Shown in pieces: positions 9,101 to 19,761 of a DNA stretch of 50,867 bases. The notes below the pieces were generated by a model. The model did not search any database. It was not told the DNA's origin and saw only the letters and a program-made list of their open reading frames with translations. Source of the DNA: Thiotrichales bacterium (GTDB lineage: Bacteria; Pseudomonadota; Gammaproteobacteria; Thiomicrospirales; Thiomicrospiraceae). The stretch is taken from positions 9,745 to 60,611 of the forward strand of contig JAEMQD010000031.1 in the NCBI GenBank assembly GCA_022759035.1, written 5' to 3'. The stretch's first letter is position 1; every line of letters starts with the position of its first letter. Both the position numbers and the translations under genes were made by a program.

Positions 9101-10411
9101 TTAACGCATTTGCATTTTCTTCATCATGCCTGAATATTGACCAGACATAATGAAAGACTGCATTTGAGTCATGAAATCCATCACAACTACCACGATGATC
9201 AATAATGAAGTGCCACCAAAATAAAATGGGACATTCCAATAAAGAATCAAAAACTCAGGCAACAAACAGACCGCTGTAATATACAACGCACCTGCTAAAG
9301 TCAACCGACTCATAATGGTATCTAGATAGCGCGCCGTTTGATCGCCTGGACGGATACCTGGGATAAAGGCACCAGAACGACGTAAATTATCGGCTGTATC
9401 TTTAGGATTGAACACAACAGCGGTATAAAAGAACGCAAAGAACAATATCGCTACTGCATACAATCCAACATACAGCGGCTGACCTGGAGACAAAGTTGTC
9501 GCCAAATCTTTAAGCCATCCCATATTTTCGCTCGAACCAAACCATCCACCCAACGATGCAGGGAATAGAATAATACTAGAAGCAAAAATTGGAGGAATAA
9601 CTCCCGCCATGTTTAATTTGAACGGAATGTGCGTTACTTGTTGTTGAAACATCGCACGCGCATTCGTTCTTTGTGAAAAGTGAACCGTAATTTTACGTTG
9701 TCCACTTTCAACAAATACAACAAAAGCTGTTACTAGCAATATGACAGACAGCAGCAAGAAAACAACAAAAACACCCAACTCACCAGTACTCACTAGTTGT
9801 AGCGTACCACCTAAAGCGTTAGGTAACCCCGCAACAATACCAGAGAAGATAATGATCGAGATACCATTACCCATACCGCGCTCGGTAATTTGTTCACCTA
9901 GCCACATCAAGAAAATCGTGCCTGCAACAAGGGTTGATACCGCAATGATTTTAAAGCCGAAACCTGGATTAATCACTACAGACAATCCATTAATTTGCTG
10001 CGCTTCAAGTGCAACCGCCACACCAAGCGCTTGGAAAGTTGCTAAAGCAACTGTGCCATAACGCGTGTATTGTGTAATTTTACGGCGCCCGCTTTCACCT
10101 TCTTTCTTTAATTGCTCCAAAGTTGGCGAAACAATCGTCAACAGTTGCACAATGATTGAAGCCGAAATATAAGGCATAATACCTAGCGCTAAAACAGACA
10201 AACGCTCTAAAGCACCACCCGAAAACATGTTAAACATGTCCAAGATGGTGCCTTTTTGTTGAGCGAACATCGCTGCTAAAGCAACTGGATCAATAGAAGG
10301 CACAGGAATATGCGCCCCTAAACGATAAACGATCAACGCACCTATCACAAAGAAGATACGTTGAACCAACTCTTGAGACCAATTAGTTTGCGTTGACGCT
10401 GCTGTCGACAT
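9101..10411 (-). CDS. secY: Protein translocase subunit SecY
   Basis: Ten-helix inner-membrane channel of the Sec translocon, partner of SecE (also in this window) and SecG. From the ATG at 10411 the protein has 436 residues, with hydrophobic segments throughout and the family signatures [18 protein letters not shown], [17 protein letters not shown] (plug and helix 2 region) and [16 protein letters not shown]. The longer upstream frame to 10447 would overlap rplO by 35 bases and adds no family sequence, so it is rejected. The stop of rplO is one base upstream. Confidence 0.97.
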   Translation of the reverse strand: MSTAASTQTNWSQELVQRIFFVIGALIVYRLGAHIPVPSIDPVALAAMFAQQKGTILDMFNMFSGGALERLSVLALGIMPYISASIIVQLLTIVSPTLEQLKKEGESGRRKITQYTRYGTVALATFQALGVAVALEAQQINGLSVVINPGFGFKIIAVSTLVAGTIFLMWLGEQITERGMGNGISIIIFSGIVAGLPNALGGTLQLVSTGELGVFVVFLLLSVILLVTAFVVFVESGQRKITVHFSQRTNARAMFQQQVTHIPFKLNMAGVIPPIFASSIILFPASLGGWFGSSENMGWLKDLATTLSPGQPLYVGLYAVAILFFAFFYTAVVFNPKDTADNLRRSGAFIPGIRPGDQTARYLDTIMSRLTLAGALYITAVCLLPEFLILYWNVPFYFGGTSLLIIVVVVMDFMTQMQSFIMSGQYSGMMKKMQMR

Positions 10412-10412
10412 A

Positions 10413-10850
10413 TTAAGCTTCTTTAACCTGTCCACCAGCCGCTTCAATTGCAGCCCTGGCAGCAGCAGTCGCTTTAATTCCTACCAAAGTAACCGCTTTA
10501 GTGATTGAACCACTTGCCATTACTTTAACGAAATTATACTTACCACCAACCAAGCCAGCAGCTTTTAATACTGCCATATCTACAACATCAGCTGGTAACG
10601 CATTAAGCGCATCTAAACGTACATCTGTTGTTTTCATGCCTTTGTGCGAAACAAAACCATGCTTTGGCAAACGACGTTGCAAAGGCATCTGACCGCCTTC
10701 GAAACCAACTTTATGATAACCACCAGAGCGCGCATGCTGACCCTTGTGACCACGACCAGATGTTTTACCCAACTTTGAGCCAATACCACGACCTAAACGC
10801 TTAGGTGCTTTTTTGGCGCCAAAACCAGGAGCGAGATCGTTTAACTTCAT
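10413..10850 (-). CDS. rplO: 50S ribosomal protein L15 (uL15)
   Basis: Late-assembling 50S protein with a long glycine- and arginine-rich N-terminal extension, here [22 protein letters not shown], followed by the [18 protein letters not shown] core. From the ATG at 10850 it is 145 residues. An in-frame TTG three bases upstream is less likely. The start overlaps the rpmD stop by one base (TGATG), a coupling signal. Confidence 0.97.
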   Translation of the reverse strand: MKLNDLAPGFGAKKAPKRLGRGIGSKLGKTSGRGHKGQHARSGGYHKVGFEGGQMPLQRRLPKHGFVSHKGMKTTDVRLDALNALPADVVDMAVLKAAGLVGGKYNFVKVMASGSITKAVTLVGIKATAAARAAIEAAGGQVKEA

Positions 10851-11032
10851 CAAACCACCTCTTCCACTTTCAGCAAATAGCTAATCGTACGAATCATACC
10901 GCGAACTTCTGGAGAATCCTGAAGTACACGTGAATGATTCACTTTACGTAAACCCAAACCTTTCACACAACCAATATGATTTGGTTTGCGACCAATTGGG
11001 CTTTTAACCAATGTAACTTTAACTTGTGCCAT
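10850..11032 (-). CDS. rpmD: 50S ribosomal protein L30 (uL30)
   Basis: Small 60-residue 50S protein. [34 protein letters not shown] is the family N-terminus, with the conserved [16 protein letters not shown] end. It is three bases from rpsE and overlaps rplO by one base, so it sits in the tightly packed spc operon. Confidence 0.97.
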   Translation of the reverse strand: MAQVKVTLVKSPIGRKPNHIGCVKGLGLRKVNHSRVLQDSPEVRGMIRTISYLLKVEEVV

Positions 11033-11035
11033 GAC

Positions 11036-11554
11036 TTAGTTCCCCAAAATCTCAGCGACTGTTTTACCGCGTTTTGCCGCAATATGATCAACAGTATGCA
11101 TTTCGGTTAAGCCTTTTACTGCCGCGCGCACAACGTTGCCATCATTGCGTGAACCCACAATTTTTGACATCAAGTTGTGTACACCTGCAGCTTCCATTAC
11201 CGCACGCATCGCACCACCAGCAATAACACCAGTACCTTCAGAGGCTGGCATTAAAATCACTTTAGTTGCGCCATGTTCAGCAATAGTAGGATGAACCAAA
11301 GTTCCGCCTTGTAATGGTACTTCACGCATTGTTTGCTTAGCTTTATCCATTGCTTTTTTAATTGCAACTGGCACTTCACGCGCTTTACCAGAACCAAAAC
11401 CAACACGACCATTACCATCACCCACAACAGTTAGTGCAGAGAAAGTCATTACACGACCACCCTTTACAACTTTTGTTACACGACGGATTGACACTAATTT
11501 CTCGATCAACGCATCTTGCTGTTGATCATTTTTGTCTTCAATTTCGACGCTCAT
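11036..11554 (-). CDS. rpsE: 30S ribosomal protein S5 (uS5)
   Basis: 30S protein at the mRNA entry site, important for decoding fidelity. The 172 residues have the S5 N-terminal RNA-binding domain ([25 protein letters not shown]) and the C-terminal [19 protein letters not shown]. An AAGGAT lies 7 bases upstream of the ATG. Order and spacing (11 bases from rplR) are standard for the spc operon. Confidence 0.98.
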   Translation of the reverse strand: MSVEIEDKNDQQQDALIEKLVSIRRVTKVVKGGRVMTFSALTVVGDGNGRVGFGSGKAREVPVAIKKAMDKAKQTMREVPLQGGTLVHPTIAEHGATKVILMPASEGTGVIAGGAMRAVMEAAGVHNLMSKIVGSRNDGNVVRAAVKGLTEMHTVDHIAAKRGKTVAEILGN

Positions 11555-11565
11555 CTTGTCTATCC

Positions 11566-11919
11566 TTAGAACTTGAGACCGGCTTCACGAGCAGCATCAG
11601 CTAACGCTTTAACTCGACCGTGATACAGGAAACCGGAGCGATCAAATGCGACTGCTTCAACACCTGCTTGCTTGGCGCGCTCTGCAATTGTTTTACCAAC
11701 AACAGCAGCAGCTTCCGCATTACCTGTATATTTAATCCCTGATGCAACAGCTTTTTCAACAGTAGAAGCTGCAGCAATCACAGAAGTACCATCAGCTGAC
11801 AACAACTGAGCATACATATGACGAGGTGTGCGCATGATGCACAAACGTGGCATGCGCAATTCGCGGATTTTCATGCGCGTGCGTTTAGCACGACGCAGAC
11901 GACTGGTCTTCTTATCCAT
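11566..11919 (-). CDS. rplR: 50S ribosomal protein L18 (uL18)
   Basis: 5S rRNA-binding protein of the central protuberance, 117 residues. Recognised from the basic N-terminus [21 protein letters not shown], the [11 protein letters not shown] strand and the C-terminal [31 protein letters not shown]. It sits between rplF and rpsE, and acts on 5S rRNA with L5, whose gene is also in this operon. Confidence 0.98.
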   Translation of the reverse strand: MDKKTSRLRRAKRTRMKIRELRMPRLCIMRTPRHMYAQLLSADGTSVIAAASTVEKAVASGIKYTGNAEAAAVVGKTIAERAKQAGVEAVAFDRSGFLYHGRVKALADAAREAGLKF

Positions 11920-11929
11920 GTCTTAACCC

Positions 11930-12463
11930 TTATTTCTTCTTCACTTCCTTACGAATGATAACCTCATCCGCATACTTCACGCCCTTGCCTTTATATGGCT
12001 CAGGAGGACGATAACCGCGAATCTCTGCAGCCACCTGACCCAACACTTCCTTATTAATACCTTTCAGTACAATTTCAGTTTGTGATGGCGTTTCTGCTGT
12101 AATTCCAGCAGGCAACTGGTGAACTACTGGGTGAGAAAAGCCTAATGTTAAGTTAACTGTGTTACCCTGCGCTGCCGCACGATAACCAACACCAACCAAC
12201 AATAGCTTACGCTCAAAACCTTCGCTTACACCTTGAACCATGTTAGCAATGTTAGCGCGCATAGTGCCTGCTTGTGTCCAAGCAGTCGCTGTATCAGCAG
12301 CAACGTTAACAATAACTTCAGACTCAACAACCGAAAGTGTTACCAATGGATGCACGCTACGCTCTAAAGTACCTTTAGAACCTTTAACGCTAACCATACC
12401 ATTAGCAAACTTTACTTCAACGCCCTTAGGAAGAGCGATTGGCTTTTTAGCAATACGAGACAT
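11930..12463 (-). CDS. rplF: 50S ribosomal protein L6 (uL6)
   Basis: 50S protein near the factor-binding site with two similar RNA-binding folds, 177 residues from the ATG at 12463 ([17 protein letters not shown]). Nine additional upstream in-frame codons overlap rpsH and lack homology. AGGAG lies 7 bases before the chosen ATG, confirming it. The C-terminal signature [18 protein letters not shown] is intact. Confidence 0.97.
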   Translation of the reverse strand: MSRIAKKPIALPKGVEVKFANGMVSVKGSKGTLERSVHPLVTLSVVESEVIVNVAADTATAWTQAGTMRANIANMVQGVSEGFERKLLLVGVGYRAAAQGNTVNLTLGFSHPVVHQLPAGITAETPSQTEIVLKGINKEVLGQVAAEIRGYRPPEPYKGKGVKYADEVIIRKEVKKK

Positions 12464-12474
12464 CGCACAACTCC

Positions 12475-12870
12475 TTAGGCAATCGTACAAATGACTTCGC
12501 CACCCATGCCCGCATTGCGCGCTTGGCTGTCGGTCATAATGCCGCGAGAAGTGGATACAATAGCAATACCTAAACCGCCCATCACTTTAGGCAACTCATC
12601 CTTGCCCTTATACACACGCAAACCTGGACGGCTTACACGTTTGACAGATTCGATTACAGGCTTACCCTGAAAATACTTTAACTCAATCGTCAGGTTAGAT
12701 AATGCACCATCGCTTGTTTCAGCAAAATCTGCAATATAACCTTCATTTTTGAGCACAGTAGCAATCGCCTTCTTCATTTTTGAAGATGGCATCGGCACCG
12801 TACGATGGTTAGCACGTTGCGCATTCGAAATGCGAACGAGCATATCACCAATAGGGTCAGACATACTCAT
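12475..12870 (-). CDS. rpsH: 30S ribosomal protein S8 (uS8)
   Basis: 16S rRNA central-domain binder and, in E. coli, the translational repressor of the spc operon. The 131 residues start [22 protein letters not shown] and end with the conserved [32 protein letters not shown] lies about 10 bases upstream of the first ATG. Two residues later there is another ATG that could be used. Confidence 0.98.
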   Translation of the reverse strand: MSMSDPIGDMLVRISNAQRANHRTVPMPSSKMKKAIATVLKNEGYIADFAETSDGALSNLTIELKYFQGKPVIESVKRVSRPGLRVYKGKDELPKVMGGLGIAIVSTSRGIMTDSQARNAGMGGEVICTIA

Positions 12871-12894
12871 GGTCTATGATCCTTCTAGAAATAC

Positions 12895-13200
12895 TTACCA
12901 GCTTGCCTTGCGCAAACCGGGAATTTCCCCGCGCATGGTTAGCTCACGCAGTTTGTTACGGCACAAACCGAACTTGCGGTATACACCGTGCGGACGACCT
13001 GTTAGTCGGCAACGACGTTGCTGACGCGTAGGCGCTGAGTCACGAGGCATTTTGTTTAACGCATCAGCCGCAGCCATACGCTCTTCAAAAGACAAAGAAA
13101 CATCACGACTTTTCGCGCGCAAAGCATCACGTTTAGCCTTATAACGGTCAACCAGTTCGGTGCGCTTTTTATCGCGCTCAATCATGGAAATTTTAGCCAT
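12895..13200 (-). CDS. rpsN: 30S ribosomal protein S14 (uS14), long zinc-free form
   Basis: 30S head protein, 101 residues. This is the long C-minus form: the C-terminal [29 protein letters not shown] keeps only two cysteines, without the CxxC pairs of the zinc-ribbon type. It is the ordinary form in most proteobacteria. The start follows a GGTGAG sequence, 8 bases after the rplE stop. Confidence 0.97.
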   Translation of the reverse strand: MAKISMIERDKKRTELVDRYKAKRDALRAKSRDVSLSFEERMAAADALNKMPRDSAPTRQQRRCRLTGRPHGVYRKFGLCRNKLRELTMRGEIPGLRKASW

Positions 13201-13208
13201 AACTCACC

Positions 13209-13748
13209 TTACTTCTTGAACGGGAAATTAAAGGCTGCTAATAAAGCACGACCTTCATCATTTGTTTTTGCTGTTGTTGTGAAAGTGATATTCATACCAC
13301 GCATCGCATCAACCTTTTCAAACTCGATTTCTGGGAAAATAATTTGTTCGCGAACGCCAAAATTATAATTACCCATACCGTCAAAGCCTTTTGCGTCTAG
13401 ACCACGAAAGTCACGAACACGCGGTAAAGCAACGTTGATCAAACGATCAAGAAACTCATACATGCGCTCGCCACGAAGCGTAACCTTACAACCAATTGGC
13501 CAACCTTCACGAACTTTAAAACCAGCAACTGATTTTTTCGCCAAAGTTTGCACAGGTTTTTGACCTGCAATCTTTTCCATGTCAGCAATAGCATTTGCCA
13601 ACACTTTTTTATCCGCCAACGCTTCACCAACACCCATATTCAAGGTAATTTTAGTTAGGCGCGGTACTTGCATCACTGACTTATAACCAAACTGGCTATT
13701 AAGTGCAGGAACAATATCTTTGCGGTAAATATCTTTTAAACGTGCCAT
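13209..13748 (-). CDS. rplE: 50S ribosomal protein L5 (uL5)
   Basis: 5S rRNA-binding protein contacting P-site tRNA, 179 residues. Family segments: [53 protein letters not shown] and [21 protein letters not shown]. It lies 14 bases after rplX. Length and motifs are normal. Confidence 0.98.
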   Translation of the reverse strand: MARLKDIYRKDIVPALNSQFGYKSVMQVPRLTKITLNMGVGEALADKKVLANAIADMEKIAGQKPVQTLAKKSVAGFKVREGWPIGCKVTLRGERMYEFLDRLINVALPRVRDFRGLDAKGFDGMGNYNFGVREQIIFPEIEFEKVDAMRGMNITFTTTAKTNDEGRALLAAFNFPFKK

Positions 13749-13762
13749 TTATCCACCCGCAA

Positions 13763-14074
13763 TCAGTCCACGACCTTGCCGGTCGACTTGAAAAAACGCA
13801 CTTTCTTGTCATCCACAAACTTATAACCAATACGGTCAGCTTTCTGTGTTTCAACATTATAGAGTGCAACATTGGAAGCATGAATACTCGCTTCCTTTGC
13901 AATAATTCCACCTTCAACACCCGCGGCTGGATTAGCTTTAACGTGTTTTTTGCGAATATTGACACCTTCAACCACCAAACGGTCATTTTTAAGGATCGCT
14001 GCAACAATGCCGCGCTTACCTTTATCACCGCCAGTGATAACAATAACTTCATCGCCTTTGCGAATACGGTTCAT
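13763..14074 (-). CDS. rplX: 50S ribosomal protein L24 (uL24)
   Basis: Early 50S assembly initiator near the tunnel exit, 103 residues, with the KOW motif in [18 protein letters not shown] near residue 7 and the conserved [14 protein letters not shown]. It is 14 bases after rplN. A 194-codon frame runs antisense through this gene and rplN, but it is a shadow of these conserved genes. Confidence 0.98.
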   Translation of the reverse strand: MNRIRKGDEVIVITGGDKGKRGIVAAILKNDRLVVEGVNIRKKHVKANPAAGVEGGIIAKEASIHASNVALYNVETQKADRIGYKFVDDKKVRFFKSTGKVVD

Positions 14075-14088
14075 AATTTTAATGCTCC

Positions 14089-14457
14089 TTACAGCACTTC
14101 TGGCGCCAAAGACACAATCTTCATGAACTTATCGCCACGAAGTTCGCGCGTCACCGGCCCAAAGATACGAGTGCCGATTGGCTCCTGCTTATTATTCAGG
14201 ATAACAGCAGCATTATCATCGAAACGAATCAAGCTACCATCTGGACGACGCACACCCTTGGCTGTACGAACAACCACAGCTGTATAAACGTCACCTTTTT
14301 TTACACGTCCACGTGGCGTAGCATCTTTAACACTAACCTTGATAAGATCACCAACGCCAGCATAACGACGCTTTGAACCACCTAGGACTTTGATACACAT
14401 TACTCGACGGGCGCCTGAATTATCCGCCACTTCGAGAATCGTCTGCATCTGAATCAT
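14089..14457 (-). CDS. rplN: 50S ribosomal protein L14 (uL14)
   Basis: 50S protein at the intersubunit bridge, 122 residues from ATG 14457 ([27 protein letters not shown]). A longer upstream frame adds 30 hydrophobic residues without family support and is rejected; a GGGG sequence precedes the chosen ATG. Unlike most neighbours it is separated from the preceding gene, rpsQ, by 108 bases, which is where E. coli begins its separate spc transcript. Confidence 0.97.
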   Translation of the reverse strand: MIQMQTILEVADNSGARRVMCIKVLGGSKRRYAGVGDLIKVSVKDATPRGRVKKGDVYTAVVVRTAKGVRRPDGSLIRFDDNAAVILNNKQEPIGTRIFGPVTRELRGDKFMKIVSLAPEVL

Positions 14458-14490
14458 TGCAGCACCCCAAAAGGAAAAAAATAACACAAT

Positions 14491-14570
14491 TACCGCTTTT
14501 ATGACTAGTTTCGCGAACGACTTGGCCAAGAAAGCGGTAGAAAACAACTGATTTTTGGAAGTATATCAGT
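14491..14570 (-). promoter_or_regulatory. Structured S10/spc junction
   Basis: The rpsQ-rplN gap holds two inverted repeats. ACTGAT/ATCAGT (14547-14552, 14565-14570) spans the rpsQ stop and is followed on the minus strand by TGTTTTC. A perfect 9-bp repeat TACCGCTTT/AAAGCGGTA (14491-14499, 14531-14539) encloses the palindromes TTCGCGAA and CTTGGCCAAG. This is likely the internal boundary between S10 and spc transcripts or an attenuation or processing site. No clear -35/-10 pair was found. Confidence 0.4.
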
Positions 14571-14826
14571 CTTCGGAACGTTCGTCAACAGTTACCAACA
14601 TCCAAGCTTTACGCTTAGAAATTGGCTTAGTTTCAGAAATTGTTACTTTGTCACCAATGCGACAAACATTGTCAGCATCATGTGCCATGTATTTATCAGT
14701 CTTACGCATTACTTTATTGTAAAGCGGGTGACGCACAGAACGTTCAACAGCCACAACAATTGTTTGTGGTGTTTTCTGCGCGCTGACTACAACACCCTGC
14801 AAGGTACGCTTAGTGCCTACGCTCAT
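14566..14826 (-). CDS. rpsQ: 30S ribosomal protein S17 (uS17)
   Basis: Early 16S rRNA binder, OB fold, 86 residues. MSVGTKRTLQGVVVSAQKTPQTIVVAVER and HPLYNKVMRKTDKYMAHDADN are family signatures. It overlaps rpmC by 4 bases, indicating coupled translation, and is the last gene before the structured S10/spc gap. Confidence 0.97.
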   Translation of the reverse strand: MSVGTKRTLQGVVVSAQKTPQTIVVAVERSVRHPLYNKVMRKTDKYMAHDADNVCRIGDKVTISETKPISKRKAWMLVTVDERSED

Positions 14827-15011
14827 GCTGCAACCCCTTTCTGTGTCATATAAGTCTTAACACGTGCAATATTACGGCGCACCTTACGGAGCAACGATGT
14901 ATCACGTACTTGACCCAATTTTGTTTGCATACGTAAATTAAATTGTTCTTTACGTAGCGCCAACAACTCTTCTTTTAGTTGTTCCATAGTTTTATCTTGC
15001 ATTGCGTCCAT
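14823..15011 (-). CDS. rpmC: 50S ribosomal protein L29 (uL29)
   Basis: Helical 50S protein at the tunnel exit, part of the trigger-factor and SRP docking area, 62 residues. The sequence MEQLKEELLALRKEQFNLRMQTKLGQV followed by VRRNIARVKTYMTQK is typical. The start at 15011 has GGTGA upstream; an ATG three codons further in lacks one. It lies one base after the rplP stop. Confidence 0.96.
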   Translation of the reverse strand: MDAMQDKTMEQLKEELLALRKEQFNLRMQTKLGQVRDTSLLRKVRRNIARVKTYMTQKGVAA

Positions 15012-15012
15012 G

Positions 15013-15426
15013 TTACATCACCGAACGTTTAACAAACACTGTCTTAACAGGCAGCTTAGCAGAAGCCAATGCGAAAGCTTCACGTGCAGCTTCTTCGCTA
15101 ACACCTTGAATTTCGTAAAGGATCTTGCCAGGCTGAATCTGAGCGACCCAATATTCAACACTACCCTTACCTTTACCCATACGCACTTCTAGTGGCTTTT
15201 GAGTAATTGGTTTATCCGGGAATACACGAATCCAAATTTTACCACCACGTTTAACTGAACGCGTTAATGCACGACGTGCCGCTTCAATTTGACGTGAAGT
15301 TAAATTACCACGATCAACAGACTTAAGACCAAACTCGCCAAAGCTGACGGAGCTGCCTGTCTGTGCTAGACCGCGATTACGGCCTTTTTGTACCTTACGA
15401 AACTTCGTACGCTTAGGTAATAACAT
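15013..15426 (-). CDS. rplP: 50S ribosomal protein L16 (uL16)
   Basis: 50S protein near the A-site tRNA elbow and 5S rRNA, 137 residues. [49 protein letters not shown] and [17 protein letters not shown] match the family. It lies between rpsC and rpmC. Nothing unusual. Confidence 0.98.
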   Translation of the reverse strand: MLLPKRTKFRKVQKGRNRGLAQTGSSVSFGEFGLKSVDRGNLTSRQIEAARRALTRSVKRGGKIWIRVFPDKPITQKPLEVRMGKGKGSVEYWVAQIQPGKILYEIQGVSEEAAREAFALASAKLPVKTVFVKRSVM

Positions 15427-15441
15427 AACAGTAACTCCTGA

Positions 15442-16140
15442 TTACTTAGCGGCGTTCGCGCGTGGGCGACGTTGCTTGGGTGCTTCTGCTTGACGTTCAA
15501 CTAAAGGCAATTTGCCAAGCATTTCGCCTTTAAAAATCCACACTTTAACGCCAAGAATACCATAAGTAGTTAAGGCTTCTGCGAAACCATAATCTACGTC
15601 CGCACGGAATGTGTGCAAAGGCACGCGACCTTCACGATACCACTCTGTACGTGCAATTTCAGCGCCATTTAAGCGACCAGAAACCATGATTTTAATACCC
15701 TTAGCACCAGCACGCATTGCATTCGCAACAGCACGCTTCATTGCACGACGGAATTGAACACGCTTTTCTAGTTGTTGCGTAATTGATTCTGCAACCAATT
15801 GCGACTCTAACTCTGGCTTACGTACTTCTTCAAGTGTAATAGACACTGGCACACCGGCCAATGCTGTTACTTCTTTACGTAACGCTTCAATATCTTCGCC
15901 TTTACGACCAATGATATTACCTGGACGCGCAGCATGGAGCGTAACACGCATACCATTCGCAACGCGATCAATGTGAATTTTGCTTACGCCGTTCGCCATC
16001 AACTTTTTCTTTAAAAAAGTACGAACTTCGAAGTCACCGACCACAAAATCGGCAAAATTTTGACTGTTAGCATACCAACGTGAGTTCCACTCTTTTGTGA
16101 TACCCAGTCGAATGCCATTAGGATGGACTTTCTGACCCAT
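15442..16140 (-). CDS. rpsC: 30S ribosomal protein S3 (uS3)
   Basis: 30S head protein lining the mRNA entry tunnel, 232 residues. It begins [23 protein letters not shown], has the KH-domain GXXG-type segment [13 protein letters not shown] near residue 75, and the C-terminal [35 protein letters not shown]. It follows rplV by 10 bases. Confidence 0.98.
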   Translation of the reverse strand: MGQKVHPNGIRLGITKEWNSRWYANSQNFADFVVGDFEVRTFLKKKLMANGVSKIHIDRVANGMRVTLHAARPGNIIGRKGEDIEALRKEVTALAGVPVSITLEEVRKPELESQLVAESITQQLEKRVQFRRAMKRAVANAMRAGAKGIKIMVSGRLNGAEIARTEWYREGRVPLHTFRADVDYGFAEALTTYGILGVKVWIFKGEMLGKLPLVERQAEAPKQRRPRANAAK

Positions 16141-16150
16141 TGCTCACTCC

Positions 16151-16486
16151 TTAACGCTTATCGCCAACAACGACAGTAATGTGGCTTAAACGCTTAACGA
16201 TGCGATTACCACGACCCTTAGCACGAGCACTCATGCGCTTCATGCGGGGACCTTCATCAACATACACAGCAACAACTTTTAATGTGTCGATGTCGGCACC
16301 TTCATTGTTTTCTGCGTTAGCAATAGCAGAATCTAGGACCTTTTTCACAAGATCACCAGCTTTCTTGTCAGAAAAAGCCAACATATTCACGGCATTTTCG
16401 GCTGTTTTTCCGCGGATCAAATCCGCAACTAAACGCGCCTTCTGCGGAGAGATGCGGGCATAACGATGCGTTGCACTTACTTGCAT
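16151..16486 (-). CDS. rplV: 50S ribosomal protein L22 (uL22)
   Basis: 50S protein whose long hairpin lines the exit tunnel, 111 residues. The hairpin sequence [27 protein letters not shown] is present intact, as is [16 protein letters not shown] at the N-terminus. No resistance-type insertion or deletion is evident in the hairpin. Confidence 0.98.
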   Translation of the reverse strand: MQVSATHRYARISPQKARLVADLIRGKTAENAVNMLAFSDKKAGDLVKKVLDSAIANAENNEGADIDTLKVVAVYVDEGPRMKRMSARAKGRGNRIVKRLSHITVVVGDKR

Positions 16487-16496
16487 AGCTTGCTCC

Positions 16497-16772
16497 TTAC
16501 TTCTTCGCTTTCTTGTCGGCCGCGTGACCGCGGAAAGTACGCGTCAGTGAAAATTCACCGAGTTTGTGACCGACCATGTTTTCATTTACATAAACCGGAA
16601 TGTGTTCACGTCCATTATGGACAGCGAGCGTCATCCCAACCATTTCTGGCAGAATCATGGAACGGCGCGACCAAGTTTTGATCGGCTTTTTCGAACCAGA
16701 CTCCTTGACTTCGAGCACCTTTTTCCAAAGGTGATGGTCTACGAAAGGACCTTTTTTAATCGAACGAGGCAT
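16497..16772 (-). CDS. rpsS: 30S ribosomal protein S19 (uS19)
   Basis: 30S head protein interacting with S13, 91 residues. [19 protein letters not shown] and [30 protein letters not shown] are diagnostic, and [20 protein letters not shown] forms the C-terminus. It is 10 bases downstream of rplB. Confidence 0.98.
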   Translation of the reverse strand: MPRSIKKGPFVDHHLWKKVLEVKESGSKKPIKTWSRRSMILPEMVGMTLAVHNGREHIPVYVNENMVGHKLGEFSLTRTFRGHAADKKAKK

Positions 16773-16782
16773 GTCTCAATCC

Positions 16783-17616
16783 TTATTTCTTAGCTTGGTG
16801 ACGGCTGCGAACAATGAACGAATCGTTCAATTTGCTCTTACGAGTTTTCTTACCTTTGGTCTGAATACCCCATGGCGTCACTGGATGTTTACCGAAGGTG
16901 CGACCTTCACCACCACCGTGCGGGTGATCAACTGGGTTCATCGCAGTACCACGAACGGTTGGACGCACACCGCGCCAACGTGCTGCACCCGCTTTACCAA
17001 GTTTGCGCAGATTATGTTCAGTATTACCCACTTCACCAATTGTCGCTTTACACTCAGGGTTTACACGACGTAACTCACCTGAACGAAGACGAACTAGCAC
17101 ATAGGCACCATCACGACCAGCAACCTGAATTGATGTACCAGCTGAACGCGCAATCTGCGCACCCTTACCAGCCTTCATTTCCATCGCGTGAACGATTGTA
17201 CCTACAGGAATACTACGCAACGGCAAAGTATTACCTACTTTAATGTCCGCTAAATTAGCAGAAATCACAGTTGCACCAATTTCAATATTGCGTGGCGCTA
17301 AAATATAGCGACGTTCGCCGTCAGCATACTTTAACAATGCCAAATGCGCACTACGGTTTGGATCATATTCTAAACGTTCAACTACCGCAGGAATATCAAT
17401 CTTGTCGCGTTTGAAATCGACAATACGATAATGCTGCTTATGACCACCGCCCTGATGACGTACAGTAATGTGACCATTGTTATTACGGCCGCCTTTGCGT
17501 GATTTACTTTCTAATAAAGCCGCAAAAGGAGCACCTTTGTGCAGATTTGGTTCAACAATTTGAACCACAAAACGCTGACCAGGAGAGGTCGGTTTTTTCT
17601 TGACGATATTTGCCAT
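16783..17616 (-). CDS. rplB: 50S ribosomal protein L2 (uL2)
   Basis: Large 50S core protein needed for peptidyl-transferase assembly, 277 residues. The conserved [22 protein letters not shown] and the C-terminal [25 protein letters not shown] loop with the essential histidine region are present. The order rplW-rplB-rpsS is normal for the S10 operon. Confidence 0.99.
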   Translation of the reverse strand: MANIVKKKPTSPGQRFVVQIVEPNLHKGAPFAALLESKSRKGGRNNNGHITVRHQGGGHKQHYRIVDFKRDKIDIPAVVERLEYDPNRSAHLALLKYADGERRYILAPRNIEIGATVISANLADIKVGNTLPLRSIPVGTIVHAMEMKAGKGAQIARSAGTSIQVAGRDGAYVLVRLRSGELRRVNPECKATIGEVGNTEHNLRKLGKAGAARWRGVRPTVRGTAMNPVDHPHGGGEGRTFGKHPVTPWGIQTKGKKTRKSKLNDSFIVRSRHQAKK

Positions 17617-17630
17617 GATGATACGCGCCC

Positions 17631-17924
17631 TTATTCTGCCGACATCAACTCGATCTGCTGACCGGGTTGTAGGCTAACAATTGCTTTACGTAAACCGTTA
17701 CGACGACCAGGACGGCCCTTAAACATTTTACGCTTACCAGCAATATTGATCACATTAACTGCATTCACTTGTACATTAAACAAAGCTTCAACAGCCGTTT
17801 TAATTTCAGCTTTCGTTGCAGTTGTGTCAACATCAAATACATACTGGCTATTTTCTGCCATACGCGCACTTTTCTCAGAAATACGAGGTGCACGAATAAC
17901 GGTATAAATTCTTTCTAAATTCAT
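17631..17924 (-). CDS. rplW: 50S ribosomal protein L23 (uL23)
   Basis: Tunnel-exit protein and main docking point for trigger factor and SRP, 97 residues. [24 protein letters not shown] at the N-terminus and [28 protein letters not shown] near the end are typical. Its ATG overlaps the rplD stop by 4 bases. Confidence 0.97.
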   Translation of the reverse strand: MNLERIYTVIRAPRISEKSARMAENSQYVFDVDTTATKAEIKTAVEALFNVQVNAVNVINIAGKRKMFKGRPGRRNGLRKAIVSLQPGQQIELMSAE

Positions 17925-18541
17925 GCTAAACGCTCCTCGATTGCTTTGAGTGCATCACGCGTGACGATAATTTTACCGTAGCCAATCAAGCTAACTGGAT
18001 CAATACTATCAACATCACAAACACCGCCAGCATAAACATTGCGAGAAGCCAAATACAGATTCTCATCTAACATTTCTGTAACGATTAGTGCATCAGAAAT
18101 ACCTAGCGTTTTTAATTTGTTAACAAATTCTTTCGTTTTAGGTGTTTCTAGCGTGAAATTATCCACAACCATTAAACGATCTTGGCGATTTAACTCAGCC
18201 AAAATACTACGCATCGCAGCGCGATACATTTTCTTATTTACTTTCTGATCAAAGTTACGTGGAGAAGCAGCAAACGCACGACCACCACCAACCCAAACTG
18301 GGCTAACAGATGAACCTGCACGAGCACGACCTGTACCTTTTTGATTAAAAGGCTTAGTCTTACCACCAACAACTTCAGCACGTGTTTTTTGCGCTTTGGT
18401 ACCAGAACGTGAACGCGCCATAAAGGCAACAACCACTTGGTGAACCAACGCTTCATTGAAATCAGCACCAAATAAGGTGTCGTTAGCAACAACAGAACCA
18501 GTAGCGGCACCTGTTTTGCCATCAAAGAGTTTGATATCCAT
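17921..18541 (-). CDS. rplD: 50S ribosomal protein L4 (uL4)
   Basis: 50S protein whose loop lines the exit tunnel and which represses the S10 operon in E. coli, 206 residues. The tunnel loop [30 protein letters not shown] is intact, and [19 protein letters not shown] follows. It overlaps rplW by 4 bases. Confidence 0.97.
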   Translation of the reverse strand: MDIKLFDGKTGAATGSVVANDTLFGADFNEALVHQVVVAFMARSRSGTKAQKTRAEVVGGKTKPFNQKGTGRARAGSSVSPVWVGGGRAFAASPRNFDQKVNKKMYRAAMRSILAELNRQDRLMVVDNFTLETPKTKEFVNKLKTLGISDALIVTEMLDENLYLASRNVYAGGVCDVDSIDPVSLIGYGKIIVTRDALKAIEERLA

Positions 18542-18552
18542 CTCGTTCTTCC

Positions 18553-19191
18553 TTAGCCCTTGACCGCTGGCGATACGATGACATCAGCACCTGTAGCACC
18601 AGGCACAGCGCCTTGTACTAAAATCAGACCCGTGTCAGTGTCAATGCGCACAACTTTTAGATTTTGCGTAGTGACTTGTTCGCTACCCATATGACCTGGC
18701 ATTTTCTTACCCTTAAACACTCGGCCTGGTGTCTGGTTTTGACCAGTTGAACCAATTGCACGATGTGAACGCGAGTTACCATGTGTCATGTCCTGTGTGC
18801 GGAAATTGTGACGCTTAACACCGCCGGCAAAACCTTTACCTTTAGATGTTCCTGTAACGTCAACCAATTGTCCTTCACTAAAGAGGGAGACTTGGAAATC
18901 AGTTGCATCTTTATGTGTAGCTGCTTCGTCAGCAGTTAGGGTAAATTCCCACAAACCACGACCAGCTTCAACACCATTTTTGACGAAATGACCAGCTTCA
19001 GGCTTATTGATACGGTTAGCTTTAACCGAACCTGTTGTTACCTGTACTGACACATATCCATCAGTTTCTTCAGACTTGAAGCGCACGACACGATTTGGCT
19101 CAACTTCGATAACTGTTACCGGAGTTGATGCACCAGTCGCATCAAAAACACGCGTCATGCCCAGCTTTTTACCTACTAGACCAAGGCACAT
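18553..19191 (-). CDS. rplC: 50S ribosomal protein L3 (uL3)
   Basis: 50S core protein near the peptidyl-transferase centre, 212 residues from ATG 19191 ([17 protein letters not shown]). The frame can be read 17 codons further upstream, but that part is asparagine-rich, lacks homology, and GAGG lies 9 bases before the chosen ATG. The conserved region [13 protein letters not shown] and [10 protein letters not shown], including the glutamine methylated by PrmB in E. coli, is present. Confidence 0.97.
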   Translation of the reverse strand: MCLGLVGKKLGMTRVFDATGASTPVTVIEVEPNRVVRFKSEETDGYVSVQVTTGSVKANRINKPEAGHFVKNGVEAGRGLWEFTLTADEAATHKDATDFQVSLFSEGQLVDVTGTSKGKGFAGGVKRHNFRTQDMTHGNSRSHRAIGSTGQNQTPGRVFKGKKMPGHMGSEQVTTQNLKVVRIDTDTGLILVQGAVPGATGADVIVSPAVKG

Positions 19192-19251
19192 TGTTTTAAC
19201 CTCATTGTTATTACAGTTGCCATTACAATTGATGGCAGCCAATTAAATGGA

Positions 19252-19563
19252 TTAGCGCAGTTCGATCTGCACATCCACACCAGCAGCAAGATCGAGCTTC
19301 ATTAATGAATCTACAGTCTTTTCTGTTGGCTCTACAATTTCCAACATGCGTTTATGTGTGCGCAATTCATATTGATCACGCGCATCTTTATTCACATGAG
19401 GGGAAACGAGTACAGTAAAACGTTCTTTTTTGGTAGGAATCGGAATAGGACCACGAACCTGAGCGCCAGAACGTTTGGCAGTGTCGCTGATTTCGCGCGC
19501 AGCTTGATCAATTAAACGGTGATCAAAAGCTTTGAGACGAATGCGAATACTTTGAGTCGCCAT
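19252..19563 (-). CDS. rpsJ: 30S ribosomal protein S10 / NusE (uS10)
   Basis: 30S head protein that also links NusG or antitermination complexes to the ribosome. From ATG 19563 it is 103 residues ([20 protein letters not shown] to VDVQIEL-R), the E. coli length; 29 upstream in-frame codons run through the promoter and are not coding. The Ser/Gly-rich recognition segment [20 protein letters not shown] is intact. It heads the S10 operon behind its own promoter. Confidence 0.98.
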   Translation of the reverse strand: MATQSIRIRLKAFDHRLIDQAAREISDTAKRSGAQVRGPIPIPTKKERFTVLVSPHVNKDARDQYELRTHKRMLEIVEPTEKTVDSLMKLDLAAGVDVQIELR

Positions 19564-19617
19564 AATTTTCTCCAAAGAACAAATAAAACGATGCCACATA
19601 GCACCGCGGAATTTGGC

Positions 19618-19646
19618 ATTATAGAACAACGAATTAATAAAAGCAA
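19618..19646 (-). promoter_or_regulatory. S10 operon promoter
   Basis: On the minus strand TTGCTT (-35) and a perfect TATAAT (-10) are 17 bases apart, about 55 bases before the rpsJ start. They lie just downstream of the tuf terminator, so S10 has its own promoter. Confidence 0.85.
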
Positions 19647-19676
19647 ACACTTTAATTTATGTGCTATAACGACAAT

Positions 19677-19706
19677 AAAAAAGCCAAGCAATACGCTTGG
19701 CTTTTT
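19677..19706 (-). terminator. Terminator after the str-operon tuf gene
   Basis: GCCAAGC/GCTTGGC hairpin (19683-19689, 19695-19701, loop 5) flanked by an A run on one side and a T run on the other. On the minus strand it ends the rpsL-rpsG-fusA-tuf transcript, 55 bases past the tuf stop. Confidence 0.9.
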
Positions 19707-19761
19707 AGTAGGCTATACCCGTTTCCAACTCGGAACGGATATAACTTGTTGTCACGTACGA

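Noticed and set aside
13703-14287. 194-codon frame on the plus strand opposite rplE, rplX and rplN
   Set aside because: It is antisense to strongly conserved ribosomal genes, has no family sequence and no fitting start signal.
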